NCBI GenBank assembly: GCA_019925105.1
Contig: JAHGAU010000005.1
Coordinates: 806,001-870,000, forward strand
Source of the DNA: Niebla homalea
Lineage: Eukaryota > Ascomycota > Lecanoromycetes > Lecanorales > Ramalinaceae
Direction: 5' to 3'
Length of the DNA: 64,000 nucleotides
Shown here: one piece after another, positions 23,142-36,300 of the stretch
Layout: each line of letters begins with the position of its first letter
How positions within the stretch are numbered: position 1 is the stretch's first letter
The notes under the pieces: model-generated
What the model was told of the DNA's origin: nothing
Databases searched by the model: none
The model's input: only the letters and a program-made list of their open reading frames with translations
Program-made: the position numbers and the translations under genes

Positions 23142-26100
23142 ATGACTACGATTGAGGAGGATGATGGATCAGAAGATGTCAATGATTTTCTAAAACGCAT
23201 CAAAGAGCTTGGTGATAGAAGAGACAGGGAGGATGAAGAACGCAATCGGAGGTTGGAGGAACAGATTGTACAAGGTCGTAAGGAGAGACAAGCTCGCCGT
23301 GAGGGTTAGTGTCGTAGTTTTGGGTCAATGCCTGGCCGGAAAAGCTTGAAGATCTCCATCGCGCCTTGGTGGCAGAAGTGTTGATAGCTAACCTTGGACT
23401 CTCCATCCAGAACGCGCGCGCTATCTGTCTCCCACCAAGAGTACGAAATCGTCCAATGCAGGCAGTGAGAGCGGGGATAATATGAGACAAGGCAGAGACA
23501 CTTTTCATGATTCCTCAGTAACGTCTGCGCCAGCCCAGATCTCGGGACAGCCAGCACCCATGGAATCGGTTGCTTCTCCGATAGAAGGATCAAACAGCAA
23601 TCCAGAGAAGAGCAATGCAGTACATAGCAAAGCTCCAACTCCTCTACCTCCGTCGAAGCCACGCGTCTTTTCCAACACTTCTCATCCAGACGACAATTCT
23701 ATAGCGCGCACGGGCACCTTTTCATCGCAAGACCGACCTTCTTCGCGTGAACCAACACGCCCTGCAAAACCTCCAATTTCTCGGCCAACTCCAGAACCCA
23801 ATGATGCCAGGCCGTCTCACCCAAATGATCCGCCTCGCTCGGAGCAGACCGACGTATTTCGCTCTAGAAGCCAGATATCTAGCACGCTTAGCTCGAAAGA
23901 TCCTTCGTGGTTCAAGCAGACGCCTGACCAAGGTCGAGCGGCTGCCGCATATCAAAGGGGACAAGGTGAAGATGTACGCTTAGGGTCCAGCAAAATAGCA
24001 GTGATAATGCCTGGCATGTCTGAAAAGAGCGTGGAGGCACCAGTCACCGGTTCCCCAACAAGCCGTGATCTCGACTCGATAGCTACGACAGCACAAGGAG
24101 CGCCCCCAGCAAACCAATCAACGCCAAGTATCAAAAGCAAGGTCGATCCGCCGACATCCAGGGAAAACTTCCCACCAGTCAGTCATACGTCAAACAGAGG
24201 CTCAGGAAAACTCTTTTCCCCTGCACCCCGGCAAACGTCCCCTGAGCAGCCTAATCGGCCTCTAGCGCCAACGAAAGGCTTAGGCGGATTCGTGCAAAGT
24301 GCGATGATGAAGCGATCCGACAGCTCTGCTAAGAGATGGAGTGCTCAACCGCAACATGGTCTCAAGCGGGGCGATTCGACTGTCGGTAATCGTAGTGGAC
24401 CACCAGGGTCAGGATATTCACCATCGAATGTCGTGCCCTTAGCGGCTAGATACAGTAGAGACAATACGCCGATCTCCTCATCGGCTGGCCCTGCTTCGAG
24501 CCATGCCGATACATCTTTAATCGCCCCCCCAAAGGAAGATGGGCTTGTAGAATTGAGCGAGCATCAAAGCTCCAGGCCTAGCACGCCGTTGCATAGCGCT
24601 CCACTAATACTGGACACTCAACCAGAAAGACAGTCAAACCCCTTGGCCAGAGACGCAAAAAGAAGCTCGGTCATGACCCCTCCAACGAGTCCGAGCAAGC
24701 GCTGGTCTCCTCAGAAGTCGAGCTGGCTTGAAAATGCGATAAGCAGGCCTGAATCTCCCAAAGTGTTTTCACCACCAACCGCTCCTCCGCAGCCAGCTTG
24801 GATGGCTGAGATCACAAAAGCGAAGCAACGAGGCAGCGTCGATTTGTCCGCAAGTTCTCCACACAAACCCATCACACCCACCGGCTTGCTGCGCTCACCA
24901 GCTATTGGCACTTCATCCACCACGCCGACTATAGGAGTCCTCCCAGCCACGTTCAATGCCGGTGGGACCACAAACTCGAAATCTAATGGCCCAACCATAA
25001 GCAAATCCTCCGAATCGCGGGAACTTTCTACAACGATGGTGGATCTTGCCCACTCAACTTTGAGCGAGTCGTCTCCATTCACATTCAGCGCAAGGCAAAA
25101 TCCTGCTCCTGCTAATCCTGCTTCTTCGGACTCAAAGTTGGATGCTGATCGAGACCTTGTCAAGCCTTCATTCTCTTCGGGTGCTATTCAGCTCACTTCA
25201 CGGAGCTCGAAACCTCTGACGAAGCCAAAACCAAGTTTGACCTCCCCAAAAGAGCTATCTTCGGACGTGGAGCCGCCGTTCAAGGTTGACAAGTCCAAAG
25301 CACAAGATGACCTAGAGTTCAAAAATGCATTTAGTAAATTGAAAAGAACTCAGACCCAAAATTACAGAGCCCCGGACGAGCTCAAAGACAACATCATGCG
25401 TGGTAAATCCGGCCTTGCCGTAACTGGGGGCCCCCGCAAATCGGAACGGAAAGAAGATTTCAGGGAGAGTATTCTGAGTAAGAAAAGGACGATGGCACCT
25501 CCTCTTGCGTCTACCAGAATCACAGGGGCAGCTCAGAGTAAGGCTGTTGACACGACCCCTGAAGCCATTCGGAAAAGAGTTGGCTTAGGAAAATCATCGG
25601 ATAAGAATGAACCCACATCTGAAAGCCTTCGGCAAGATAATGACGGCTCTAGAAGCGTCTCTGAAAATGCTGAAACGCTTCAGGCACCGGAGCCCATTGG
25701 TTTGCCGAAAAAGCCTTTACCTACTCCAACACTGCCCAAGAGCGCAACCCCAGGTATTGGCGGCAGTTTTACCTCCTCCCTGTCAGACATTCTCCAGCGA
25801 GGACCCTCGCCGGGGACTGATACCACTGAAGGCATACCTCCCGTCACCGAACGTATGTCCATGTCTAGCGTGTCGAACAAGGTGTCTCCGTCAGAGGGGC
25901 GTAGTGAATCGGGTCCCCATTTGAAGCACGTAACAAAAGCTAGAGCACGAGGGCCGAAAAGAAGGCCTCCAACGTCCAGTCATACTCGTACGAGTGAGGC
26001 ACAGCCACAATCCCCGTCAAGGGCGGTTGGAAGTGAGGAGTTAAGTTTGTACACTCCGCCATTGTCGGCAGACTTATCTTCTCCTCGGACCCAATCGCCC

Positions 26101-28326
26101 TCAATCAATCATCCAAAACTAAGCTCACGATCTCCCATAAACATCTCAAGCATCAAGTCCAACGACCGAAAAGGCTCACACCCTGTATCACCCAGAAAAC
26201 CCTCCACTTCAGTGACTCGGCCTGTGAGACCTTCAGAACCAGCAACTTCTGAATGTCCAGAAAGAGCCGGTTCATCAAATGTCCCAGCACCTAAGGACGA
26301 GTCCATGTCTGGATCCCTCCGTGACTTTCAGTAGGTAATCCTTGAAATCCCTCCCCTAGTATTCAAGTTTACAAACTGCGTGGTGAAACGATTATGGCTA
26401 CTCCCCTGAAACACCGAAGCCATCACAGAGGCTAGGCTCATTGCTAGATTGGTGCCGGCACTTTGGACGATTTGGATCAATCTTAGCAGACGCTGATTGT
26501 GAGATAGAAACAGAAAGCCAAGTAATCAAATCCAGCGAACAGCTAAGCCTCCAATCGTAAAAGGTCATCAGAGCAATGCTCCTCCTGGACCTCTGAGCGA
26601 TTCGAACCCTAACTCAAGATTACCAAATCCAGTTCCTAAACTATCTCCCAAGCTGGGTCAGAAGCCCTCTTTGACAAGAAAAACTTTAGCTATCAATACC
26701 ATGCCTGAATCGAAGCAACAAAGCCTCTCTATTCGCGACTTGTACGCTGAGGTCTTCGATGAGGTTCCACATCCCAGCAAAGACGCTTCCTTCAGCACCC
26801 AAGCGGTCATTAATTCTAGATCGTTGAAACACAATTTCCCAAAAATCAAAACATTGCGCAAGCAAATTGTGGAAATACTTTACAACGGTAGAATTGCACC
26901 AGTGCCATCGCACCTAGAGCATGTTCTGTTCGAGGAGTCAGTCTACGTTTGTACACACGTTTTCGGCACGCAATCTGGTCAGCGTATGACAGAGGTGTAT
27001 CTTTGGTGAGTCGAGCTTTGAGCCTTCATCCGCCTCAGATGAGTTTCAATTACAAGTAGTGACTCATCGGGGCTGCTCTTGGGCAGTGCCTTACATTCGT
27101 ACATATTTCAGACGCATATGCTGATGGGCGACATTGTCTAGGCGTGGCGATGAAGCATCATCATCACTAGCGGAAGAGGCTCAATTGTTCGCCAAGAAGG
27201 TCGCCAGAGAAAACAATGGCAAAATCATACACCTAAGCCAGGGTAGCGAAACATCTAGCTTCTTCCAGGCTCTTGGCGGCATTGTGATTACGCGCAAAGG
27301 AGCGGCCAGCGTTACGGAGTTGCCTTCAGGATCGGCAGGGCAATACATGCTGTGTGCGAGGCAACATCTGGGACAAATCGCGTTTGACGAGATGGATTTT
27401 CAGCCTTCAAACCTTTGCTCTGCCTTTTCTTCTCTCGTTTTCGCAGCTTCCAACAAGCTTTATCTCTGGAGAGGCAAAGGTGCTTGCGCGGAGGAGCTTG
27501 GATGCGCCAGACTGATTGGCATGGATTTAGCTTCCGGAGAGGTCGAAGAGGTCGACGAAGGTAATGAACCAGAGGACTTTTGGTCCGCCTTTTCGATCGC
27601 AGAAGCACCCCATCAGGTCTCCCGACATTGGCCACTGAGAAACTCCTGCGAGCAATATTCAACGAGGCTGTTTTCGATTGAGACAGAAGTTCCACGGCCG
27701 AAGAGCGCCTCCGGCATAATGCAATGGTGAGGACCTCCCTACCATTGTCCTCGCCTTGAGCTCCTGGAGAGATCCTGGCTGGAGAATCCTACGCTAACGG
27801 ATCATGGTTTCAGGGGTCGTCGAGGCAGCTCTCCAGCAAAAGAGGGGTCCTCACCAATGGCTTGTCAGATCAAAGAGATCGTCCCCTTTTCGCAGTCGGA
27901 TGTGCTCAGGGATGGGACATACGTCCTTGATACCTTCTTTGAGGTTTTCGTGTACAGCTTCCTTTCTCTCTCTCTCTCCTTCTCTCCCTCCATTTAGGCT
28001 CCTTGTACTGATCCGCGAACAGCATCCAGCCGGTGCAAAGTCTCTCGCCGCCACCTCATCGGCGCTCGACCAGATCAGCCTCATTCCGAGCTGGGTTATT
28101 GTTCTCGCAAGAGTACAGCATCGGGATTGCATCATTAGAGGACCGACCGTTTGTGCCACCGGCCTCTGTTGTCATTCTTGCCAGAGAGGATGGACGGGAG
28201 CCAGAGCCCCCCAATGCTCTAACGTGGGCGTTTCGAAAGTGGGACAGAAGAAAAGGTGGCAGGTGTAGGATATTGGGCTTAGCGGAAGCATTAGAGGCGG
28301 CAGGCGCAAGTCGTGACACGTTGTAA
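23142..28326 (+). CDS. DUF4045 protein with C-terminal gelsolin-like repeats
   Basis: Likely actin- or cytoskeleton-associated. Modelled exons 23142-23304, 23411-26330, 26508-27005, 27142-27726, 27814-27951, 28023-28326 sum to 1,535 residues. The N terminus (DVNDFLKRIKELGDRRD, QGRKERQARRE-RARYLSPTK) is the DUF4045 opening. The next 900 residues are Ser/Pro-rich and disordered, ending with a conserved block near TRKTLAINTMPESKQQSLS. Gelsolin-type segments follow: MTEVYLWRGDEAS, LAEEAQLFAKKVARENNGKII, FASNKLYLWRGKG-like AASNKLYLWRGKG, and DGTYVLDTFFEVFV. The WRGDE junction is restored by splicing across 27006-27141. The second intron (26331-26507) is the least certain; its boundary or a missed mini-exon could change a few residues. 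A CT-rich tract lies in the last intron. Confidence 0.82.
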
Positions 28327-29048
28327 TCATTCAGCGACTTATTGTGCTTGGTTTGAGAGCAATCTACCGAGGAAGGATCAATGAATCACGCAGTGCTCAT
28401 GAGCGAACGTGGGAGTAGAGTCACTGATGAGCAACTCCTAGTGAAGAAAAATATAGGCATCAGCAACGTAGTAGATTGCTACAGAGCCGGGCGCGGACGC
28501 AGCTTTTGGAAAATCAACATCGATGCTCGAGCTTATCATGCCACGAGACCTACATACACGACGACTCGAAAATTAGACGATTCATGACAAATGGAGGAGC
28601 AGACACTTTGCTCCTTTTCCATCCCGAGATGGCTGTGTCAGGCTTGCAGGCAAAAGAAGGACACGATGGAGGTGAGTTGCATCTCATCGTCGGCATCCCT
28701 AAGTTAGCTCCAAGGACAATTCCATAAATGAATCAAATAGGCCAAAATCTTACCTATTCTGATGATCTTGTTTCGTATATCGATAGAGGAAGGGGGGAAA
28801 GGGGGGGATTGCGATGATTTGTGGCTGATAATGGTGAAAGGTTTGTGGTGCGTATTATGACTAACTCTTTCTATGACTAACTGCCAATATTATGACGCAT
28901 GCAAAGATCACTGTACAATTTATATAAACATAAAACACGTTCCAATGCTGGCTGATTTCCTCTTATTTCTTCCGTGAGCTCTTCTATTGATCATGAGATT
29001 GCATGTGCTTTGAACCAGTCTCTTCTTTGGTACGAAATTCAATCTAGT
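28327..29048. other. Intergenic region, 722 bp
   Basis: No gene supported. Short plus-strand ORFs here lack recognisable features. A G-rich run (GGGGGAAAGGGGGGGA) lies near 28794-28809. Confidence 0.5.
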
Positions 29049-29384
29049 ATGAGTCGCCATAACCGGCGCCGCACTCGTGGCAGCCACAAATCCACGAGCT
29101 CGCATTCCACAAATTTTCAACTACCGAATATCCCAGAGTCGCAAGCTCCAGGACCCTTGTACTGTCAGACGCGACCCCGACATATCGACAATTCAGCTCG
29201 TCGTTGGCAGAACAGGTACATTGCGGGGCAAGCTCGAGAACGAAAGCTAAGAGAGGAACGCGAGCGCTTACGGCAGGAGCAATGTCGCATTTTCGGCGGT
29301 GACAGTCAGGATGGAGACGAGGAGGATGGCTTGTGCTCTCAGATGATGGAGTACTTTGGCGGGTTGCATTACCTGGAAACTTAG
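29049..29384 (+). CDS. Small hypothetical protein (111 aa), basic N terminus, acidic C terminus
   Basis: I do not recognise a named family. The frame starts MSRHNRRRTRGSHKSTS, has a middle helix ARRWQNRYIAGQARERKLREERERLRQEQ that is strongly charged and coiled-coil-like, and ends FGGDSQDGDEEDGLCSQMMEYFGGL. This arrangement looks like a real soluble or chromatin-type protein rather than a chance ORF: codon use is balanced, and the C-terminal DGLCxxMMEYFGGL looks like a conserved motif. No intron is needed. No signal peptide or membrane segment. It stands alone between the DUF4045 gene and SEC63, on the same strand as both. Confidence 0.55.
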   Translation: MSRHNRRRTRGSHKSTSSHSTNFQLPNIPESQAPGPLYCQTRPRHIDNSARRWQNRYIAGQARERKLREERERLRQEQCRIFGGDSQDGDEEDGLCSQMMEYFGGLHYLET

Positions 29385-30397
29385 CATTCGGATCTTCTAC
29401 ACGGCTTCTTGAATAAAGGAAAGCTTTGTGGGGACGAGCGTGATCCATCTTCACTCAACGCACTCGGAGGGGATTTTCTTGGTACGAGCATGTCCAAATT
29501 GACAAGCTTCATGCGGATACATCACGACAACAGAAGATTGGCACGAAATGTTGATAGTCAGCTTTGACTGTCCAGGACAGCCGTACATCCACATTAGAGG
29601 CCCAAGACATCAACAGGTCCGACCCGCAGCAATTGTGATGAGCCCGTCACTTTGCTCGGCAGGGTACAGGAAAGAACATTAAAATGGTCCATACACGCCT
29701 GGTCTGGGTATCCGGTGAAGCTGCACTTGAGGGGGAGGGGAAGGAAATGAAAAGGACAGCTGGTGCTCGCGGCCCTTCACATCAAAACCGTCGAGCTCGC
29801 CACAGTGAGAAGATAGTTGAAGGGGGGGAAAACGTGCAGTGTGGGTGATGGATTTGGACATGTGGGAGCCGACGTAGCAGGAAGCCTAAGTAATCGTGTG
29901 ATCGGCCAGTAATAAGTATCAGATAGAGCGAATCCAAATATGATATGTCATCTTCCGAGCTCATCTTGCTTGAGCTCCGTTTGTCATCGACGAGCTTGCG
30001 AAGCTGGTGGCGAAAGCGTGCAACAATTTGGAGGCTTGCCTTGAAGTGAGTCAGGACTTTCATCCAGAGAAAATCCTGTCGTGGTGTGGCTGTGGTGGCT
30101 ATGGTGGCTGGCCCGAGATCATTTAACGCCGTTAAGTCCAACAACTTTTTTGCATTTTTTGTATCCTGCTTGCTGGCCTATTTGAAGTTGCAAGCCAGCA
30201 ATATATGCGAGCTGAAATGACCAACAATTTCACAGTCGCAATAAGTTAGCTTCAGCAACAGCGAATAGACCATGTCTCTACGCGTCTATCTTCTGGCAGA
30301 TCACTGAAGCTGATCCCTCACACCTGAATAAAAGCGCTCGTCGCTACATCCTCCTTTCATGAGAAGTCCAGCGTTGGATTAGTTCACACTTCTAGCC
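29385..30397. other. Intergenic region, ~1 kb, upstream of SEC63
   Basis: Contains the SEC63 promoter. Minus-strand ORFs at 29679-29861 and 29782-30144 overlap each other in different frames and carry no motif. Nothing else is recognised. Confidence 0.5.
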
Positions 30398-32764
30398 ATG
30401 TCTACAGATTACAATTACGATGAGCAGGTAAAGACCATCACTCCACCCCAATCTCTCCATTCTCGACTAATTCCGGCCAGGGTCAATTCTTCCCTTATTT
30501 CATCTTCACCATCTCCGCCCTTGTTACCTTGCCTCTGTCATACTCTCTTCTAAAACCTACTGATGGTGAGTCATTTAGGCGGAGAAACAAGACATGGAAT
30601 GCTGATCTCTTCGCCGTCCATAAGAAATCGAGAACACTGCCCCAAGAATAAGATCCGACTATAAGCCTTCAGACGACGATCGAATACAGGGCCAGAAGAG
30701 GAAGCAATGGAGAAGAGAGCGGCGACTGAAGCGCATCATCACAGTTGCAATTGGCTACCTTTCCATGGTGCTGATGCTGTACCTCATAAGCGTTACGAAA
30801 ACGAGCGCGCCCAAGATTTGGGATCCATACGACATCCTAGGTGTCTCCGTGGTTCGTACAAGTCGACCACCTAATGCGGGAGGGGCTGACTCTCTGCTAG
30901 TCGTCGAACGAAGGCCAAATCAAGAAGAGATATCGCGATCTATCAAAGACGCTCCATCCAGATAAGGCGACCCCTGACGAGTCAAGGAATGAGACTCTAG
31001 AGTCGATCAACGATCATTGGGTTGAAGTCTCCAAGGCTTTCAAGGCCCTCACCGATGAGGAGATCAGAAATAACTACATCCAGTATGGCCATCCCGATGG
31101 CAAACAGGGTTTCAGTATTGGCATCGCCCTTCCAAAGTTCATCATCACCGAGGGCAATGGCAAGTACGTCCTGCTAGTCTACGGTTTATTGCTCGGAGTC
31201 CTCCTGCCTTACAGCGCCGGGAAATGGTGGTACGGGACACAGCGCATCACGAAAGAGAAGGTTCTGCTCTCCAGTGCTTCAAACCTATTCCGCGAGTACA
31301 GCGACACCATGACCGATGGGGATGTAGTCAATGCGCTGAGTAGCGGGCGGGAATTTGATCATATCCTAAGGGGCAGTAGAGCCGATGATGGCCTCGGCAA
31401 GATTGAGCAGAACATCTCACGGCCTAGCGAGGAAAACGTCACAGCCGCTGGACTCCAACCGGCCGATCATGAGAAGCTTTCAGGTTTCGAGGGCGTCAGA
31501 AGAAAGGCTGCTGCGCTTCTCTGGGCCTATCTTGGAAGACGCCAGTTGGATGGCGGCGACCTTGATGACGGTCCGGGACCTTGTATTCTTCTTCCAAGCG
31601 AACGCTGACCGTGGCGCAGAGAAATACGAAGCTGCACCGCTTGCTCATAAGCTACTTGACACCGTTCTAGCAATCACACTTTCATACGGCAATACTGGCC
31701 CTCTGCTTTCAGCCTACCACGTTTCTCAACGCCTGATACAGGCTGTTCCTCCTTCGGGCTCACCTTTGCAACAACTCCCTTTCATCACACCTGCGATCGC
31801 GCGGTCTATCGAAACCCCCCTGACTCGCTCTCACCTTTCTGTCCAACAATTGATGGAGCTCCCCGAATACAAAAGGCGAAAATTGTGTACAGACCAGCCT
31901 GCCCCTGCAGCTTGTCTTTCCCCGTCCGAATACAACTCCGCCATGTCCGTTGCCCGTCAGCTTCCATTCTTGAAGCTCGAGAAGGCTTTCTTCAAGGTCA
32001 TGGGTGAACGCTTCATCACCCCGGGATCCCTTGTGCAATTCGTGGTCAAGGCTCGAGTCATTCCACCCGGCAGCATCGACATTCCAGAAGTGAAGCCAGC
32101 CGACTTGGAAGACATAGATCCTGAGGAAGGCGATCTGGATGCTCTGCTAGGTCGTCGGTCACCAGGTAAACGCCGCGGGGCACAAATGCAGAGTGCTCCG
32201 ATGGCATCCCCCAATTCGGAAGAGGGGAAGCCACTACTTCCACCACTTGCTTTTGCACCTTACTTCCCCCGAGATCACTCCCCTCGATGGCACGTATTCC
32301 TGGCTGATAGCAAAATGAGCAAAGTGGCCGTGCCACCCTTCACCATGACAACCTTCGATAAGCCGCTGTTCAACGAAAAGAACGGCATGCCCACTTTCAA
32401 CATGCAGACATTCAAGATGCAATTCCAGGCGCCCCCTCAGGCGGGCAAATACGCATTTGTCATGCATGTGGTTTGTGATAGCTACATCGGAAGCGACGTC
32501 CAGCAAGATGTTGTGCTTGAGGTCGAGAGTGCGGAGAAAGCGGCAGAGATCACGAATGAGGAGGATGAGATCAGCGAACCGGAAGAGGACACCCTGGCAG
32601 GACAGATGAGGGCCATGCAATCTGGCAACGTTTCGGGCGCTCCGGAGAGTAAGAAACGGCGGAAAAAGGTTGAGGAAGTGGAGAGTGAGGATGAGGAGAG
32701 TGGGACGGACGAGGAAGAGGATAGCGCCAGTGCGACTGACACCGATACCGAGGACGAGAGCTAG
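30398..32764 (+). CDS. sec63: ER translocon J-protein Sec63
   Basis: ER membrane protein that recruits Kar2/BiP to the Sec61 channel for post-translational import. Exons 30398-30427, 30481-30565, 30625-30848, 30901-31570, 31620-32764 give 717 residues. Three membrane segments are visible near residues 13-32, 75-95 and 205-225. A lumenal J domain lies between the second and third, starting DPYDILGVS, with the HPD triad at 132-134 (KTLHPDKA). The Sec63/Brl region includes RRKAAALLWAYLGR and ITLSYGNTGPLLSAY. The C terminus is strongly acidic (EESGTDEEEDSASATDTDTE), as in other Sec63 proteins that bind Sec62. The last intron (31571-31619) has a GTCCGG donor; without it the gene would look frameshifted. 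Confidence 0.95.
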
Positions 32765-33336
32765 CAACAGGACGATGGGGCTATCTGTATGCTCTGATGC
32801 ACAGAACCAAATATGTTCCATCTCAAAAGACGCTAGCCGTACCGTTGGCAATAAGCATCACTCTCGCTCTAGGCAATCTTCTGAGAAGAGCACAATTCAT
32901 TCTCTGATGATGGCAGAACCATCAAAGTTTTTTGCCCCAAAGCAGCGCTGTTGCTGGCGCTGCTAGAGCGTGGGTAGCGTTAAGATCAAGTATTGGCCCC
33001 ATCATTCATGACTACCTTCATGCGCCTGTACTGAAGCAACAGTGATCTCTTGCTATCTGACAGGAGATTTGTGATATTCACGGCGCCAGGTACGCTCAAA
33101 TTCGGATGCCTCACTAGGCGTCCTGTCCTTGATCGCCGCAATTACTACGGGGCACTCCAGATCATCTTCATTTGGCACATGACCACTCATTGCCATGGGT
33201 GAAGGTTCGCACGAGTCTTTTCAAAGACGTGGCTTGATGATGAATCTTCGGTGTGTCGAGCATCCCTCCATCAAGCGGCGCCTTGTTATTGCCACGCTTG
33301 TTTGGTCTCTTCGCGTCCATCAATCAGAGAGTTGCC
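32765..33336. other. Convergent 3' intergenic region, 572 bp
   Basis: Space between the stops of SEC63 and the VPS3-like gene, which point toward each other. No gene or repeat recognised. Confidence 0.55.
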
Positions 33337-36300
33337 TCATGTCGGATCAGCACTTTCAATCCGAGGCCCCACTTCAGATATCTTTTCGACAAAAGCATGC
33401 GCAGTTTGAAGATTCTCCGCCCCGCTCAGCGCTTTGGTCATGATTGCTTCATTCTTTTCCTGCAATAGGCGTCTTAGAGCGCTCACTAGGAAGTCGGATA
33501 GATCCCCCACAGACCATGTCTCGGGGATTTGTTCCAAAACTTGCCGTACATCGTACCAGGCACTGAAGCGGGCCAGAAGCTCACTCGTCCTCTCCAGCCT
33601 ATCTTCCGTATCCTCAATGGACAGAAACTCAGCAAGCAGGTAGCCAAACAGCAGCGATTGCTCCTCCCGCGAAGGTGCCGAAAATGCATCCACAGAGCCC
33701 TGAGACGGGTGGAATATGCTGGCTCCCCCAAGAAGACAGTAATTGACGGCTGTGTGATGATCGCCCAGGCCATGTGTTAGCAATCGCAAGGCTTGCTTGT
33801 GCCGTCCCTGTTGGCCGTCAAGTATGATGGATTCGGGAACCAGATCTTGTTCAAAAGGCTCGATGCGCGATAGCACCTGGCCAACATCATAGGAGAAGTC
33901 TGACCCGTGGCTGCCCCCTATGAGTTCGAGCAAACGAAGGCGATCATGCCACCATGGCTCCGAGAGGGCATTTTCGGTAATGTACTCCCGGTAAGTCGGT
34001 TTGGGCGGGCGGAGGGCGCGGTAGAACTCGTAGCTCTGAGCGAGCTTTTCTCGAGCCTCATCACTGGTGCTTAGTACCGACAGAACGCTGTCAAGGTAAT
34101 GGGAGATCAGATCGTTGGCGAAACCGACGTTCTTCTGGACAAAGACAAGATGTTCGAGGTACTCCTTGACTGCATTTGGCGCACGTCTGCGAAGAAGCAT
34201 GATTGCCTGATGAGGCTCCCATTTCACTTTGCTGGCATCGTTTGTAAAGACCTGAACACCGAGGTAAGGGTTGCGTCTTGCAAGCCATGTTCCGTACTCA
34301 TCTACCAAGGCTGTGTCTTTGACATTGGTCAAATATCTACAGACCTCCATATCTCCGTCCAACAGCCCCTGGTCTTGGTCATCTTCGCTCTCGATTATCC
34401 TTCTCCATGTTTCAAGCACTTTGCGCGCCATCCTCCGACTTTGATAGAGCCTGCTGAGGGTGAATAGACGATGATGTTGCTCAAGGATCTCTACAGATCG
34501 TTCAAAGCAGTCAATGCCAAAGTCAACAAACGCATAGAGCTCGGCCCTTTCTGGAGAAGGCCTTGAATGGGCGGACTGGCTCTTATTGTCCTGCATAATC
34601 AGAACCTGAAGAAGGGCAGCGTCGATCGTCTTGAAGACTTCTGACTCATCAGCCACACTGCCAAAGCCCTTCCGCTGCCGCCAGGCACTGAGATAGCGCT
34701 TGACGAACTGCAAGCCCCTATCATTTGCTAAGGGGGTGGTCGTTTCCCGAATATATCTGGCATAGACTTCGACAACTGCTGTTAGACCGGCACGAATCCA
34801 GATGCCGCTGTCTCCCTCGACAACCTCATTACGCAAGGCAGGTATCAGGCCGATGAGAACACGAGGATCAAGGCCTCCTTCAAACAGCAGATTTTCTGTG
34901 ATGTCAAGATCGGACGTTGAAATACCGGCAAATAAATCTGGAAATGCAAGAAGATCTGCAGCCAGAATCAGGCTTGTTTTCTGCCGTAAAAATTCAAAAG
35001 CAAGGAAGTCCGTTTCGGTAGAGGGTTCCTGGTTACGAACGATGTCAACGACATGGAGCAAAGAGGCTCGATTAGTCTTCTTGATAGGTGCTTTGCTGGT
35101 CAGGTAACAGGCGCGGTCAAGGCGGGCATTGAACTTCAGAGCCAGAGGGTCCCTTGTCAAGTAGAAGATCGTCGATCCCAACCAATACACATGCTTGGCT
35201 TTCTGAGTCCCAAGGCGTTGACCAAAGGTGCGTTCCTCATCATACCTTCTAATATCTGCCTCATCTGTCTCGTCTGGGCTGGCACTGGTCATGATCGGCA
35301 ATCTCAACCGCTCATTGCGCAACAAGGCTCCTATTCCGCTGTTAGAGACTGCTATCGGTGTTTCAATGGTACGAAGACCATAACCTGGAAAGCCATTTCC
35401 GGACGTCCGGGTGACTTTGGGTGATATTCCAGGGGCACTCAGCCATTCCTTGCGTGAACCGTCGTCGACATCCCACCTTTGCACTTCGATACCGACGATC
35501 TCCTCAGAGTCAATCACCTTTGACATAGCAGCAAGCACGAAGCCTTCATTGGTCTCGGAAGCTCCCGATTCAATTCCTTCCTCGATTCCCAGACCATCCA
35601 CCACAACACTTGAAGGGTAACGACTAAATTCGAGAGTTCCTCTGACAACGTCACCATCGAGGTTCACAAAGATGCCAACGCCGGCCTCTTGCCTACCGCT
35701 CCCTGTGACTAGGAGGAATTCGGTAGGGTTCGGACTACTGATCAAGGGCTGCCAAGAATGCTCAGGCCTTTTCGTTGGCGGGCGTAGAGAATCCGATCTT
35801 GGTGGAGGTGGGAGTGGGAGTGGCTTGTTGTCAGAGAGTGCTGAACCCGCAGCATTCTCTGGATTTGACTCGGTCTTGGCATGGCTTAGTGTTCGGCTTG
35901 GAGATGTTGCCGCAACCGATAGCCTTGGGGGGGACTCCAAACCAGATGTGGTTCCACTGGACGGCCGTGGACTTGCCTGTCGCCGCGCTATCCCTCCAAC
36001 GAGTCCGCCCAGGCTGGTGCTCCGCGAATGAGCTTTGCTGTCTTCCTCGACCGGGCGCGTCAGACTTGTGGCTCGAGCAGATGGCGTCTCATTGGCGGAT
36101 GAGAGATCTTCAACTCGACCCGAAGTCGAATTCTCATCAAGGGAAGAGATGGGAAACAGCGAAATTTTCTGTTGATTTTCTACATCAAGTAATGAGTATC
36201 CACGAGCATCAGCGACGCAAGCGTAGTCTCCGCGACGGGCGCATGTCAAGCAGGCGTGATACTGGATATCTCGCACGCGGCGTACGTCATCCGCAATCCT

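Noticed and set aside
23722..23964. Arg-rich minus-strand ORF inside the DUF4045 gene
   Set aside because: Antisense shadow of a Ser/Pro/Arg-rich coding region.
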